A stretch of 50,620 nucleotides of DNA, taken from NCBI GenBank assembly GCA_007127105.1, contig SLAA01000229.1, positions 1 through 50,620 of the forward strand. Direction: 5' to 3'. Under the pieces are notes generated by a model, which was given only the letters and a program-made list of their open reading frames with translations, ran no database searches and had not been told where the DNA came from. The stretch is from Spirochaetales bacterium. Its GTDB lineage: Bacteria; Spirochaetota; Spirochaetia; DSM-27196; SLAA01. Positions 8,482-17,836 of the stretch are shown piece by piece. Numbering within the stretch: position 1 is the first letter of the stretch; every line of letters starts with the position of its first letter. The translations under genes and the position numbers were made by a program.

Positions 8482-9213
8482 CTCAGCGGCAGAGAAACGT
8501 ACCGGGCCAACAACCACACCGCGTTCGCGGTCTTCATCGTAGTAACTCAGGTAGAGGTCACGCCCGGGCAGCACATCGGCGGATACCGATATATTTCCCC
8601 CAGCCGCAAGTTCACCAGGCTCACGCACCTCACGCTCAAGCAAGGAACCCCCGGCCCGGTCAAATACGGCAACAGTCACTGGCGAAACCGGGCTTTCAAG
8701 GAGCAGCTGCTCATCCGCTATCACAAGGCGTGGTACCGGTAGCACAGGGCCTCGGTCAGGAGCAACAAAAAAAGCTGTCTCTGCCTCATCTCCACCAACA
8801 TCAACCACAATCACCCGATAGCGACCGGGAGTTATCCCCTCACCGGCTGGCGCTCTGAGTCGCTCGCTGCCAATCCAGTTGCCGTTGTCGTTGTGGTGAG
8901 TCCAGCTCTCGCGAGTCAGGCGCCAGTACAGTTCCCCTCCGTCATAGGCTATGTAGAGCTCTTCAATATCCTCAAAGCCGTCGCCATGCTGTACCAGGGC
9001 AAAAACCGACAGTTCTTCCGGCCCGGTTGCAAGCTCATTGTCTGTCGCCCGGATAATTACGCGGCTCTGAACCTGGAGAATTTGCGGTGTCTCGGCTGTA
9101 CAGGACAGCAAGATCAGGAGAGGCAGCAACAGTGACAGGCAGGCTTTCTTTGGCAAAAAAAAGGCCGCAGTCTTCCAGACGGAGACCGCGACCTGTTCTT
9201 CATTGGACTTCAT
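8458..9213 (-). CDS. Putative lipoprotein, function unknown (start uncertain: ATG 9213 or TTG 9156)
   Basis: Signal and lipobox 'ACLSLLLPLLILLSC|TAE'; beta-rich body. Overlaps the end of the convergent gene by 24 bp. Confidence 0.7.
   Translation of the reverse strand: MKSNEEQVAVSVWKTAAFFLPKKACLSLLLPLLILLSCTAETPQILQVQSRVIIRATDNELATGPEELSVFALVQHGDGFEDIEELYIAYDGGELYWRLTRESWTHHNDNGNWIGSERLRAPAGEGITPGRYRVIVVDVGGDEAETAFFVAPDRGPVLPVPRLVIADEQLLLESPVSPVTVAVFDRAGGSLLEREVREPGELAAGGNISVSADVLPGRDLYLSYYDEDRERGVVVGPVRFSAAELRSLSSR
9155..9193 (-). terminator. Intrinsic terminator downstream of rpsU, inside the following ORF
   Basis: On the minus strand: GGTCGCGGTCT-(9-nt loop)-AGACTGCGGCC, an 11-bp stem with two G-U pairs, followed by T8. 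Confidence 0.7.
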
Positions 9214-9230
9214 GCGAAATCACCGCACGT

Positions 9231-9449
9231 CTAGTAGCTCTTAGACGCTTGAAGTTTACGAACCTTCTTGGCAATCTTGCGTTCCAAGGACTTGCGCTTG
9301 CGATTCTTAATGGTCGAAGGCTTTTCAAAGTACTCACGCTTCTTCCACTCTCGGATTATGCCTTCTTTCTCTACAATGCGCTTAAAGCGCTTTAAAGCTT
9401 TTTCGAGGTTTTCTCCGTCGTCAACTCGTATATAGGCGATGTATATCAC
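9231..9449 (-). CDS. rpsU: 30S ribosomal protein S21 (start codon uncertain; homology start at 9440)
   Basis: '[41 protein letters not shown]...' is the S21 family pattern. Confidence 0.93.
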   Translation of the reverse strand: MIYIAYIRVDDGENLEKALKRFKRIVEKEGIIREWKKREYFEKPSTIKNRKRKSLERKIAKKVRKLQASKSY

Positions 9450-9461
9450 CCCCTTTTGTTT

Positions 9462-10409
9462 TCATTCAGGTTCAATGATACTGAAAAGCTGGTGAGTGTC
9501 AAGCAGAGGCTCGGCAAGAAACCGCTCTGGTTCTACCGGAACACCTGACACACGTATCTCCCAGTGCAGATGAGGGCCAGTGACCAAACCGGTAGCACCG
9601 ACCGTGCCTATCACCTCGCCCCGGCGCACAAAAGCCCCCGTTTCGGTCGCCAGGCTGTCCATGTGGTAGTACAGGCCGTACACTCCGGGAAGGTGTTCCA
9701 GCACAATGGAGTAGCCGGTAATGAGACGGTCTCCTGCAAAGACCACCCTACCCGAGGCCGAGGCTACCACCGGTGTCCCGGTTGGAGCGGCAAGGTCGAG
9801 TCCGTAGTGAATAGAGCGAGCCTGTCCGCCATCAGAGTAGAGGAACTCGCGCCTGTCGCCAAACCGGGCACTCACACGAACATCGTCCCCACGAACCGGC
9901 AGCACCATGTCGCCAGGCGCAAACACCGCCTCGACCCGAAAGGTATCGAGCATGTTCATGAGTTCACGTGTTTCACGGTAGCGCCGGGGATCAGTTGTGG
10001 TTCGCAGCGCGGACATTGCCATATCAAGAGCGATAGTGCTCTCAAGGTAGTCGCGGTCTAAAATCTCAAGTTCACGATACCTTATCCGCCGCAGCGAGTT
10101 TGCTCCCTCAGTATACTCAACGCGAACTCGGTAGCGGCCGGGCTCAACCGTGCTCGGCACCCCAAGCAGTACCACAGTGCTCCGCAAATCCCGCCCCAGG
10201 GTTACCGAAAAGCCCTTAGCGCTGGAGACGCGCCGGCCGTCTTCTCGCTCTATGCGTGCAGTCACCGTACCGGCTGGCTGTGCAGGGTTAATCACGATCT
10301 GGAGCGCCAATCCACGTTCCACCGTTGCGGGGGAGTGAATAGAGATGGCCTGCGCCACAAAAAGTGGCCCCGCACAAAAAAGGAGAGTCAGGAGCAGGCT
10401 GCGGCTCAA
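9462..10409 (-). CDS. M23 (LytM-type) metallopeptidase
   Basis: 'HYGLDLAAPTGTPVVASASGRVVFAG...LYYHMD...GATGLVTGPHLHWEIRVSG' has the HxxxD and HxH zinc motifs; N-terminal signal peptide. Confidence 0.92.
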   Translation of the reverse strand: MSRSLLLTLLFCAGPLFVAQAISIHSPATVERGLALQIVINPAQPAGTVTARIEREDGRRVSSAKGFSVTLGRDLRSTVVLLGVPSTVEPGRYRVRVEYTEGANSLRRIRYRELEILDRDYLESTIALDMAMSALRTTTDPRRYRETRELMNMLDTFRVEAVFAPGDMVLPVRGDDVRVSARFGDRREFLYSDGGQARSIHYGLDLAAPTGTPVVASASGRVVFAGDRLITGYSIVLEHLPGVYGLYYHMDSLATETGAFVRRGEVIGTVGATGLVTGPHLHWEIRVSGVPVEPERFLAEPLLDTHQLFSIIEPE

Positions 10410-12538
10410 GCCGTTCCTCCCGATTCACGACGGATATCAAGTACGGTGAGTTGCACCGACTCTCGCCCCTGGTAGTAGTTCCACCCATAGCGAAACACCA
10501 CCGAAACTCGGTCACCCCGTGTGAAATCAAGGCCCACCTTCTCTGCCGCATTCCAGTAGACCGCTGGCCACTTGGTACCCGCTCCAGCAAGCAGTAGGCG
10601 CACATGTTTTTGCTCTTGCTTGCCCATAAACTCGACCTGGTCAAGAACCAGTCCATTTACAAGGAAGCTGAGTTCAGGGTTTTCTATACCGTACGGTTCA
10701 AACCGCCGAACGGTCTTTTCCAGGTCTGTTGAGAGAAACTGCAGCGGGAGTTCAGCGTCAATGTCAATGCGTTCCTCTAACTCGCTATCGAGCACGATTC
10801 CGCGCGCGGCCTCGTTCAGGCGCTTTCGGAACTCGGCAAGTCTGGGCACGGCTAGATGGAAGCCCGCTGCGGCGTCGTGTCCGCCCCAGTCCTCAAAGAT
10901 ATCCTCAAAGCCGCGCAGAAACTGGGTCGCCGAGAAGCCTCTGGCGCTTCGTACACTTCCTACCGCGCGGTCCTCACAAATAGCTACCACCGCGGCCGGG
11001 GCGTTAAAGCGTCGTGCAAGCCGACCCGCAATGATCCCGGTCACACCCCGGTGAATAGCGTCATCCTGCACAAGTACGAACTGCCCATGAAGTTGATCAA
11101 AACTCTCCTGGGCCGGACTCAATACCCTGTCCCAGGTTGTCTCTCCAATTTCGCGCCGCTCCTGGTTGAGTGCAATAAGCTCGTCGGTAATGGTGCGAAC
11201 GGTGGTATGGTCCTGGCTCAGAAGTAGCTCGACCGCCTTGTCGGGGCGCCCCATTCGACCGGAAGCATTTATGACCGGGGCAATGATCCACCCTATATCT
11301 TTTGCGCTTACTCGTTTCCCCATGAGCCCAAGCTGCACCAGCAGCCGCTGAAGTCCCGGGCGTGTCCCGGCGTTCAATACATCGAGCCCTTTACGAATGA
11401 GAATTCGATTCTCGTCACGTAGGGGCATCATGTCGGCTACGGTTGCCAGTGCCACCAGATCAAGCGAGGCTGCATGCTTCTCGGTGAGCGATGCCTCGCG
11501 TTTAAGGAAAAATGCCCGGAAAAGCGCAGCAAATACATCGATCTCCTCCGGAGGTGTCTCACTGTAGATGCTCATTCGGGATCCATCCCGCATTGCGAGC
11601 AAACTCTTGTTTGTGAGTGACGGGAAGAGCTTCCAAACCTCGGGGGCGAGATCAATAAGCCCAATCTCAACGCGCTCGCCAAACACGGCACGCAACATCC
11701 GTTCCTGCTCTTTCTGGTTGTAGACCAGGATCTGGGTGCCTATGAGAAAGCTCTCGAGCCGAGTAGCGCCTATGTCAACCATTCCCGGCACCAGGTTCTC
11801 GCTAATGCGGTCAATCTCAATCAGGTTTTCAAGCTTGATACAGTCCAGCACGTAGGTGTCGTTACCGGGCCTCAGGTGCAGCAGACACAGCTGCTCCTTG
11901 AAGAAACTGGTGAGCCCAAAGCGCAGCGCCCAGCAGAACTGTGATGCCAAACCACAACCGCACAGTCCGTCAAAGGGGTAGGCGCAGTCTGGTAGTTTTG
12001 GGTTGATAATTGCGGTAGCGGGAGGCAACTCCAGTTGTGGATTATGATGGTCAATGACCACGGTATCAATTCCGTGCTCAAGCGCGTATGCAATCTCACG
12101 ACTATTGGTGGTGCCGCAGTCCACGGTAATGATGAGGGTAATGTCCTGCTGACGGCACCGATCTACGACTGCCAGGCTGAGTCCGTAGGGCTCGTCACCC
12201 ACCGGTACCGCCCAGTCCACCTCCAGCCCCAGCTCCTCGCGCAGACAACCGACAAGGAGCGCGGTGCTGCTAATGCCGTCGGCATCGCGGTCACCAAAAA
12301 CAAAAACCTTCTCGCCCTCGCTGCGAGCCAAGAGCACACGTTCGACTGCATCCTCCATGTCCTCAAACAGGAACGGGTTGTGCAGGTGTTGAAGGTCATT
12401 CTCCAAAAAGAACTTGATGTCTTCACGGGCCAGTATTCCTCGACGCACAAGAATAGCCGCGTCAAGGAGGTCAAGCGAGTACTTCTCGGCAAGCGAACGC
12501 ACATCGCCAGACTCGATTTCGGATTTATGCCAAATCAT
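10406..12538 (-). CDS. recJ: Single-stranded-DNA-specific exonuclease RecJ
   Basis: DHH-family motifs 'FGDRDADGISS', 'TVDCGT', 'VIDHHNP', 'INASGRMGRPDKAVELLLS'. Confidence 0.93.
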   Translation of the reverse strand: MIWHKSEIESGDVRSLAEKYSLDLLDAAILVRRGILAREDIKFFLENDLQHLHNPFLFEDMEDAVERVLLARSEGEKVFVFGDRDADGISSTALLVGCLREELGLEVDWAVPVGDEPYGLSLAVVDRCRQQDITLIITVDCGTTNSREIAYALEHGIDTVVIDHHNPQLELPPATAIINPKLPDCAYPFDGLCGCGLASQFCWALRFGLTSFFKEQLCLLHLRPGNDTYVLDCIKLENLIEIDRISENLVPGMVDIGATRLESFLIGTQILVYNQKEQERMLRAVFGERVEIGLIDLAPEVWKLFPSLTNKSLLAMRDGSRMSIYSETPPEEIDVFAALFRAFFLKREASLTEKHAASLDLVALATVADMMPLRDENRILIRKGLDVLNAGTRPGLQRLLVQLGLMGKRVSAKDIGWIIAPVINASGRMGRPDKAVELLLSQDHTTVRTITDELIALNQERREIGETTWDRVLSPAQESFDQLHGQFVLVQDDAIHRGVTGIIAGRLARRFNAPAAVVAICEDRAVGSVRSARGFSATQFLRGFEDIFEDWGGHDAAAGFHLAVPRLAEFRKRLNEAARGIVLDSELEERIDIDAELPLQFLSTDLEKTVRRFEPYGIENPELSFLVNGLVLDQVEFMGKQEQKHVRLLLAGAGTKWPAVYWNAAEKVGLDFTRGDRVSVVFRYGWNYYQGRESVQLTVLDIRRESGGTA

Positions 12539-13890
12539 GAGTCGGTGCTGAACTCCTCTAGAAAGACCTCACTCGGAGGGTCGCACTCCTCTTCAGACAC
12601 AATGTAGGCGCCCTTGAGCGCCTGCGCGGCAGCTGAAACGGCCTCATCACTCCGCCCGTAGACACGTGCCAGCATGTCGCCCGCAATGACCGTGTCGCCA
12701 ATTTTACACTGGAGCTCAATACCGACGTTTGGTGACACTGCGTCTTCCATTCTACGGCGGCCAGCGCCCAGGGCCACCGCAGCAGTGCCAACCTTGTAGG
12801 CATCGACCGCCGAGATGTACCCACTCTGTTCAGCCAGCACCGCCCCAACAACCGTGGCGCGCCGCTTTCCTAAATCGGAAAGCAGTTTGTCTACCTTGCC
12901 GCCCTGAAGCTCCACATTGCGCAGGAACAGTTCAAGCGCGCTGCCGTCGGTACGGACGCGACGAGCCTCGGACAGGGCCTCGTCATGATTCTTGATTTTC
13001 CCTGAAACGGTGAGCATGCGTGCGCAGAGGCCCTCGGTTAGATCTATGAGGTCTTGACTGCGATGATCAGGCGCTTCGGAGTTGTGAAACTCGGCACCCA
13101 ACAACAAGCAACTCTCCTCAACCTCAAGGAAGTTGCCAACCATGAACCCCAGGGGTTGATCCATGCGCGTAATACTGGCGTGCAAAGGCCGTTCGAGAGA
13201 ATTCGCGGTCGCCACTAAAGCCTGAGCAAGGCCCCGCGCGTCCTCTATGGTTTTCATGAACGCGCCAAGGCCACATTTGACGTCCAACACCAGGGCCTCG
13301 GCGCCTTCAGCAAATTTTTTGGACAGGATACTCGAGGTAATAAGCGGGATAGACTCAACAGTTCCGGTGACGTCGCGGAGTGCATACAGGAGACGGTCGG
13401 CTGGCACGATGTCTTCCGACTGCCCGGTCATTGCATATCCACACTGGGCAACGATCTCACGAAAGCGTTCAGGCCCAGGCTGGGTGTTGTACCCAACAAT
13501 AGACTCAAGTTTGTCGAGTGTTCCGCCGGTGTGCCCAAGCCCACGGCCGCTCATCATTGGGACGGCCAGCCCACAGGCGGCCGCCATAGGAGCAAGCAAC
13601 AGGGAAACCTTGTCACCAACCCCGCCGGTGGAGTGTTTGTCCACAAGTGGGCGGTCAAGTCCGCTTAGGTCAAGGCACCGGCCGGTGGCAATCATTTCCC
13701 TCGTCAGCGCGGCAGTCTCAGCAGGCGTCATGCCCTGGAAATACACCGCCATGAGCCAGGCCGCGGCCTGATACTCAGGAATTTCGCCGTCTACTATCCC
13801 GGCCAGAAGCGCTTGCAGCTCCTCGCGCGAAAACTCCCCACCGTCACGTTTCTTCCGTATTAACTCTACTGCGTTTGCTTTGGTACTCAC
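12535..13890 (-). CDS. Pyrimidine-nucleoside/thymidine phosphorylase
   Basis: 'DKHSTGGVGDKVSLLLAPMAAACGLAVPMMSGRGLGHTGGTLDKLESI' signature. 4-bp overlap with recJ. Confidence 0.93.
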   Translation of the reverse strand: MSTKANAVELIRKKRDGGEFSREELQALLAGIVDGEIPEYQAAAWLMAVYFQGMTPAETAALTREMIATGRCLDLSGLDRPLVDKHSTGGVGDKVSLLLAPMAAACGLAVPMMSGRGLGHTGGTLDKLESIVGYNTQPGPERFREIVAQCGYAMTGQSEDIVPADRLLYALRDVTGTVESIPLITSSILSKKFAEGAEALVLDVKCGLGAFMKTIEDARGLAQALVATANSLERPLHASITRMDQPLGFMVGNFLEVEESCLLLGAEFHNSEAPDHRSQDLIDLTEGLCARMLTVSGKIKNHDEALSEARRVRTDGSALELFLRNVELQGGKVDKLLSDLGKRRATVVGAVLAEQSGYISAVDAYKVGTAAVALGAGRRRMEDAVSPNVGIELQCKIGDTVIAGDMLARVYGRSDEAVSAAAQALKGAYIVSEEECDPPSEVFLEEFSTDS

Positions 13891-13920
13891 GACTCAGAGA
13901 GTAACACGGAAGCCTGGCTA

Positions 13921-13951
13921 TTGACCACCATTACAGAAACCGGGCTACACT
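13921..13951 (+). promoter_or_regulatory. Putative promoter abutting the HAD gene start
   Basis: TTGACC (13921-13926), 19-nt spacer, TACACT (13946-13951); ATG at 13958. Confidence 0.45.
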
Positions 13952-13957
13952 TTGACC

Positions 13958-14518
13958 ATGACTGCGAACACTTCTCCTGCGGCAAACCGCACTGCGGCTG
14001 ACCGTGGGTTACCTGCGTATAAGCTCTTTCTGGATCTGGACGGTGTGCTGGTGGACTTTGACGCCGGGATAGTTGATCTCCTGGGCAGACCGCCGGACGG
14101 CAGCCCAGGCGGTAAGCCTATTCCACCCGGTGTCATGTGGGGCACCGTGGCTCGGGCCGAGGCATTTTACGAGCATCTATCGTGGATGCCGGACGGCCGC
14201 CAGCTTTGGGAGTTCGCCCGCGCACTCAACCCTGTGATCCTCAGCGGCCTGCCTCGGGGAAACTGGGCAGCACCGCAGAAGCGAGCCTGGTGTGAGCGAG
14301 AGCTCGGACCGGATGTTCAGGTTGAGCTATGCATGAGCCGCGAGAAAGCCGAGCGTGCACGGGCGCTCATGCCAGAGGGGGTGCGTCCGGTGCTGGTGGA
14401 CGACCGCGAGAGTTTAGCCGCGCCCTTTGAGCAGGCTGGTGGAGTATTTATACTCCACCGCTCGGCCACAGAGAGCATAGCGCGTCTGAAGGAGCTCTTC
14501 CGCCCGTCGCCAGATTGA
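13958..14518 (+). CDS. HAD-family 5'(3')-deoxyribonucleotidase-like protein
   Basis: 'YKLFLDLDGVLVDFDAGI' HAD motif I and 'PVLVDDRESLAAPFEQAGG' motif IV. In-frame TTG at 13952 also possible. Confidence 0.75.
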   Translation: MTANTSPAANRTAADRGLPAYKLFLDLDGVLVDFDAGIVDLLGRPPDGSPGGKPIPPGVMWGTVARAEAFYEHLSWMPDGRQLWEFARALNPVILSGLPRGNWAAPQKRAWCERELGPDVQVELCMSREKAERARALMPEGVRPVLVDDRESLAAPFEQAGGVFILHRSATESIARLKELFRPSPD

Positions 14519-14550
14519 GGGTCTCCACCCGCTCTATGCGCCTTCTTGGA

Positions 14551-15324
14551 TCACCTTTGTGCGGTGTCCCCTTGCAGGCCAAGGGTCACCGCCACCGAAC
14601 GCAGTGGCACCTCCACGACCTCGGAGGTAATGTGAATAAGCAGTCTCCGTAGTTCTCGCATCGACTCAGCCGCCAGACCCAGCTCAACGGCTTCCTCCAC
14701 GCTCAACAGATCCGAGCGCGCGAGGTAGGCACGGGCTCCGGCGCTTAATGAAGGGGGCCGAACGCCACCACAGCGACTGCACACAAAACCGCCGGTTACC
14801 GATGAGTAGGAAGCCTCCACAGCCCCAGGGATGATGGACTCACATAGAGAACACCGCCCGGGTTCCGGCTGCGCGCCCAGAATATCAAGGAACCGCCATA
14901 GGAAAAGTGCTTCTATGCGGGGCACCTTAGGCGGGTCTATCTCGGAAAGAATGTCCAGACAGTTCTCCAGGAGAGCAAACAACTCGGCGGCCTCGGAGCC
15001 CCCGGCGTGGCCTGCAAGCACCGACTCAATCCACAAGGCAGCGGTACAGTAACGGTCAAGATCCTCCCGGATGCCGGTACGAAAGCTGCGGACATCGAAA
15101 TCTGTAATCTTGTGGCTATTTTTTACCGGATCGCTATACAGGTAGCAGAGTCCCGAATGGAAGGGCCCTACCACCCCGCGTAGTTTTCCCCGAGCTGAAC
15201 GTGCACCATGGGCCAGGGCCTGAACTACACCCTGCTCGGCGGTCAAGAGCCGCACCCCGAGGTGAATTTCCCCTACCGGGTAGGTCCTGAGAATAAGGGC
15301 TGGAAAGCTGCTCGAGCGGGTCAT
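14551..15324 (-). CDS. recO: DNA repair protein RecO
   Basis: 'ALILRTYPVGEIHLGVRLLTAEQGVVQALAHGARSARGKLRGVVGPF' plus a CxxC...CxxC zinc region. Confidence 0.88.
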   Translation of the reverse strand: MTRSSSFPALILRTYPVGEIHLGVRLLTAEQGVVQALAHGARSARGKLRGVVGPFHSGLCYLYSDPVKNSHKITDFDVRSFRTGIREDLDRYCTAALWIESVLAGHAGGSEAAELFALLENCLDILSEIDPPKVPRIEALFLWRFLDILGAQPEPGRCSLCESIIPGAVEASYSSVTGGFVCSRCGGVRPPSLSAGARAYLARSDLLSVEEAVELGLAAESMRELRRLLIHITSEVVEVPLRSVAVTLGLQGDTAQR

Positions 15325-15414
15325 TACCCGCTACAATAGCACAGGGACAGCTCGCGCGACGAGCGCCCGAGACTCACCCAGCTGCACGACAGGTGTCAGA
15401 TAGAGCACCTGCAC

Positions 15415-15443
15415 TTGACCTCTCCCGTTGGAAGCCCTATTTT
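15415..15443 (+). promoter_or_regulatory. Promoter for lon; also fits a sigma32-like pattern
   Basis: TTGACC-17 nt-TATTTT; alternatively CTTGACC-14 nt-CCCTATTT. Confidence 0.45.
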
Positions 15444-15490
15444 TGAGTTGTTGAAGTTCCTTACATCCTAGCAAAAATAACAGGTGACAG

Positions 15491-17836
15491 ATGAGTACTC
15501 CACAAGAGATTGTACCGGCAAACATGGTTTTGCCGAATAAACTGTATGTAGTCCCGCTGAGCGGCAAACCAATCTTCCCGGGCATATTCAGCCCAATGAT
15601 GATCAACAGCGCTCCCGAGATGGAAATAATTGAGAGTTCAATCTCTCAGGATGGAATGATTGGGCTGGTATTGCTCAAGGACGAGGATACCGAGAACCCA
15701 GCCGGAGAAGATCTTCACCGGGTTGGTACCGTCGCAAAAATTGTAAAACGCATACATCTCCCTGACGGGGGAATGAACGTGTTTATCTCAACGCTCAAAC
15801 GATTTCGCATTAAGAAGATCCTCAACGACTCGGCTCCCATCACGGTTGCGGTTGAGTACCTTGACGACACCGATGAAACCGGAGACGAGGTAAAGGCACT
15901 TACCCGCTCCCTGATCAGTGAAATGAAGCAGGTGTCAGAGAACAACCCCTTTTTCTCGGAAGAAATGCGCCTGAACATGGTCAACATTGACCACCCCGGG
16001 AAAATTGCCGACTTCATTACCTCAATTCTCAATATTGACCGCAATGAACAGCAAGACGTACTTGAAACCATTAAGGTGCGCAAGCGAATGGAAAAGGTGC
16101 TGCTCTTTATCAAGAAGGAGCAGGAACTCCTGCGCATTCAGAAAAAAATCCAGAACCAGATCAACGAAAAAATAGAGAAAAGCCAGCGTGAGTACTTTCT
16201 TAAGGAGCAGTTGAAGGTCATTAAGCAAGAACTTGGTATGCCGACCGATGCCAAGACAAGTGAGCATCAACGTTTTAAGGAAGCTATTGAGAAGCTCAAG
16301 CTGCCGGAAGAAGTTCGTGAGCCTGTTGAGCAGGAACTGGAGAAGTTCAGTCTCATGGAACCCAACAGCTCCGAGTTCACAGTCACACGCAACTACCTGG
16401 ACACCATTATTACCCTTCCATGGGCAGAACCTGAACGGCGGGAAATAGACATTGAACAGGCCCGTCTGATCCTGGATGCAGATCACTACGGTCTAGAGGA
16501 TGTCAAGGAACGCATCCTTGAGTTCCTCACGGTGAGAAAGCTCAAACAGGACTTCAAGGGCTCAATTGTGTGTTTGGTTGGCCCGCCAGGAGTCGGAAAG
16601 ACCTCGGTCGGCAAGTCCATTGCCAAGTCGCTTGGCAAGGAGTTCTTCCGCTTCTCGGTTGGAGGCATGCGCGACGAGGCCGAGATTAAGGGGCATCGCC
16701 GCACCTATGTGGGGGCAATGCCGGGTAAGATCATCCAGGGCCTTAAGATTGTGAAGAAGAAGGACCCGGTGTTCATGATTGACGAGATAGACAAGCTCGG
16801 GCAGTCTCATCAGGGAGACCCATCATCCGCCCTGCTTGAGGTGCTGGACCCTGAACAGAACGTTGCCTTCCGGGATCACTATCTGGATCTGCCATTTGAT
16901 GTCTCGGACATCTTTTTCATTACCACTGCAAACACACTCGACAGCATTCCACCGGCGCTCCTGGACCGCATGGAGGTCATTCGCCTCTCTGGGTATATTG
17001 ACGAGGAGAAGGTGGCAATTGCCCGCAAATACATCATTCCCAAAAGCCTTGAGCGCACCGGTTTCAAGAAGAAAGATGTTTCGTACAACAAGACCTCGAT
17101 GCTCAGCATTGCCAACGGCTATGCGCGTGAGGCCGGAATGCGGAACTTTGAAAAGGCCGTCGATAAAATACACCGGAAACTCGCGCGCCGAATGGTACTT
17201 GAGTCACACCAACCTCCGTACAAAGTCACCCCGGAGCTGGTAGAGGAGCTCCTGGGGAAACCAAGCTTCAGAGGCGACGAGGTGAAGAAAATCACCGGGC
17301 CCGGAATGGCTGTAGGACTGGCCTGGACGCAGTACGGCGGTGATACGCTCATGATCGAGGCCATTGCGAACCCGGGTAAGGAGGGAATCAACCTCACCGG
17401 CCAGCTGGGCGCGGTCATGCAGGAGTCCGCCAAAATTGCATACACCTATGTACGGCACCTGGCCGGAACTTTTGGCGTTGAGCGTGAGTTCTTTGAGAAC
17501 AACCAGATACACCTGCATATTCCGGCCGGGGCAACGCCCAAAGACGGCCCCTCGGCGGGAATTACCATGGCTTCCGCTCTGTTGTCTCTGGTACTGGGAA
17601 AAACCATTAACACCCGGCTTGCAATGACCGGGGAGCTCTCTTTGGTTGGTGAGGTGCTGCCCATAGGCGGTCTCAAAGAAAAGACCATTGCAGCCCGCCG
17701 GTCCAAAATCAAGGATATTGTCATTCCGCGCGCAAATGAGCGAGACCTTGATGAGATTCCGGAACATGTGCGCAAAGGGATTCGTTTCCACTCGGTTGAC
17801 ACAATGGAGCAAGTCATAGACAAATTGTTTCCATGA
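15491..17836 (+). CDS. lon: ATP-dependent protease La (Lon)
   Basis: Walker A 'GPPGVGKTSVGKSIA', catalytic 'TPKDGPSAGITMASALLSL', LON N-terminal domain. Confidence 0.98.
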   Translation: MSTPQEIVPANMVLPNKLYVVPLSGKPIFPGIFSPMMINSAPEMEIIESSISQDGMIGLVLLKDEDTENPAGEDLHRVGTVAKIVKRIHLPDGGMNVFISTLKRFRIKKILNDSAPITVAVEYLDDTDETGDEVKALTRSLISEMKQVSENNPFFSEEMRLNMVNIDHPGKIADFITSILNIDRNEQQDVLETIKVRKRMEKVLLFIKKEQELLRIQKKIQNQINEKIEKSQREYFLKEQLKVIKQELGMPTDAKTSEHQRFKEAIEKLKLPEEVREPVEQELEKFSLMEPNSSEFTVTRNYLDTIITLPWAEPERREIDIEQARLILDADHYGLEDVKERILEFLTVRKLKQDFKGSIVCLVGPPGVGKTSVGKSIAKSLGKEFFRFSVGGMRDEAEIKGHRRTYVGAMPGKIIQGLKIVKKKDPVFMIDEIDKLGQSHQGDPSSALLEVLDPEQNVAFRDHYLDLPFDVSDIFFITTANTLDSIPPALLDRMEVIRLSGYIDEEKVAIARKYIIPKSLERTGFKKKDVSYNKTSMLSIANGYAREAGMRNFEKAVDKIHRKLARRMVLESHQPPYKVTPELVEELLGKPSFRGDEVKKITGPGMAVGLAWTQYGGDTLMIEAIANPGKEGINLTGQLGAVMQESAKIAYTYVRHLAGTFGVEREFFENNQIHLHIPAGATPKDGPSAGITMASALLSLVLGKTINTRLAMTGELSLVGEVLPIGGLKEKTIAARRSKIKDIVIPRANERDLDEIPEHVRKGIRFHSVDTMEQVIDKLFP

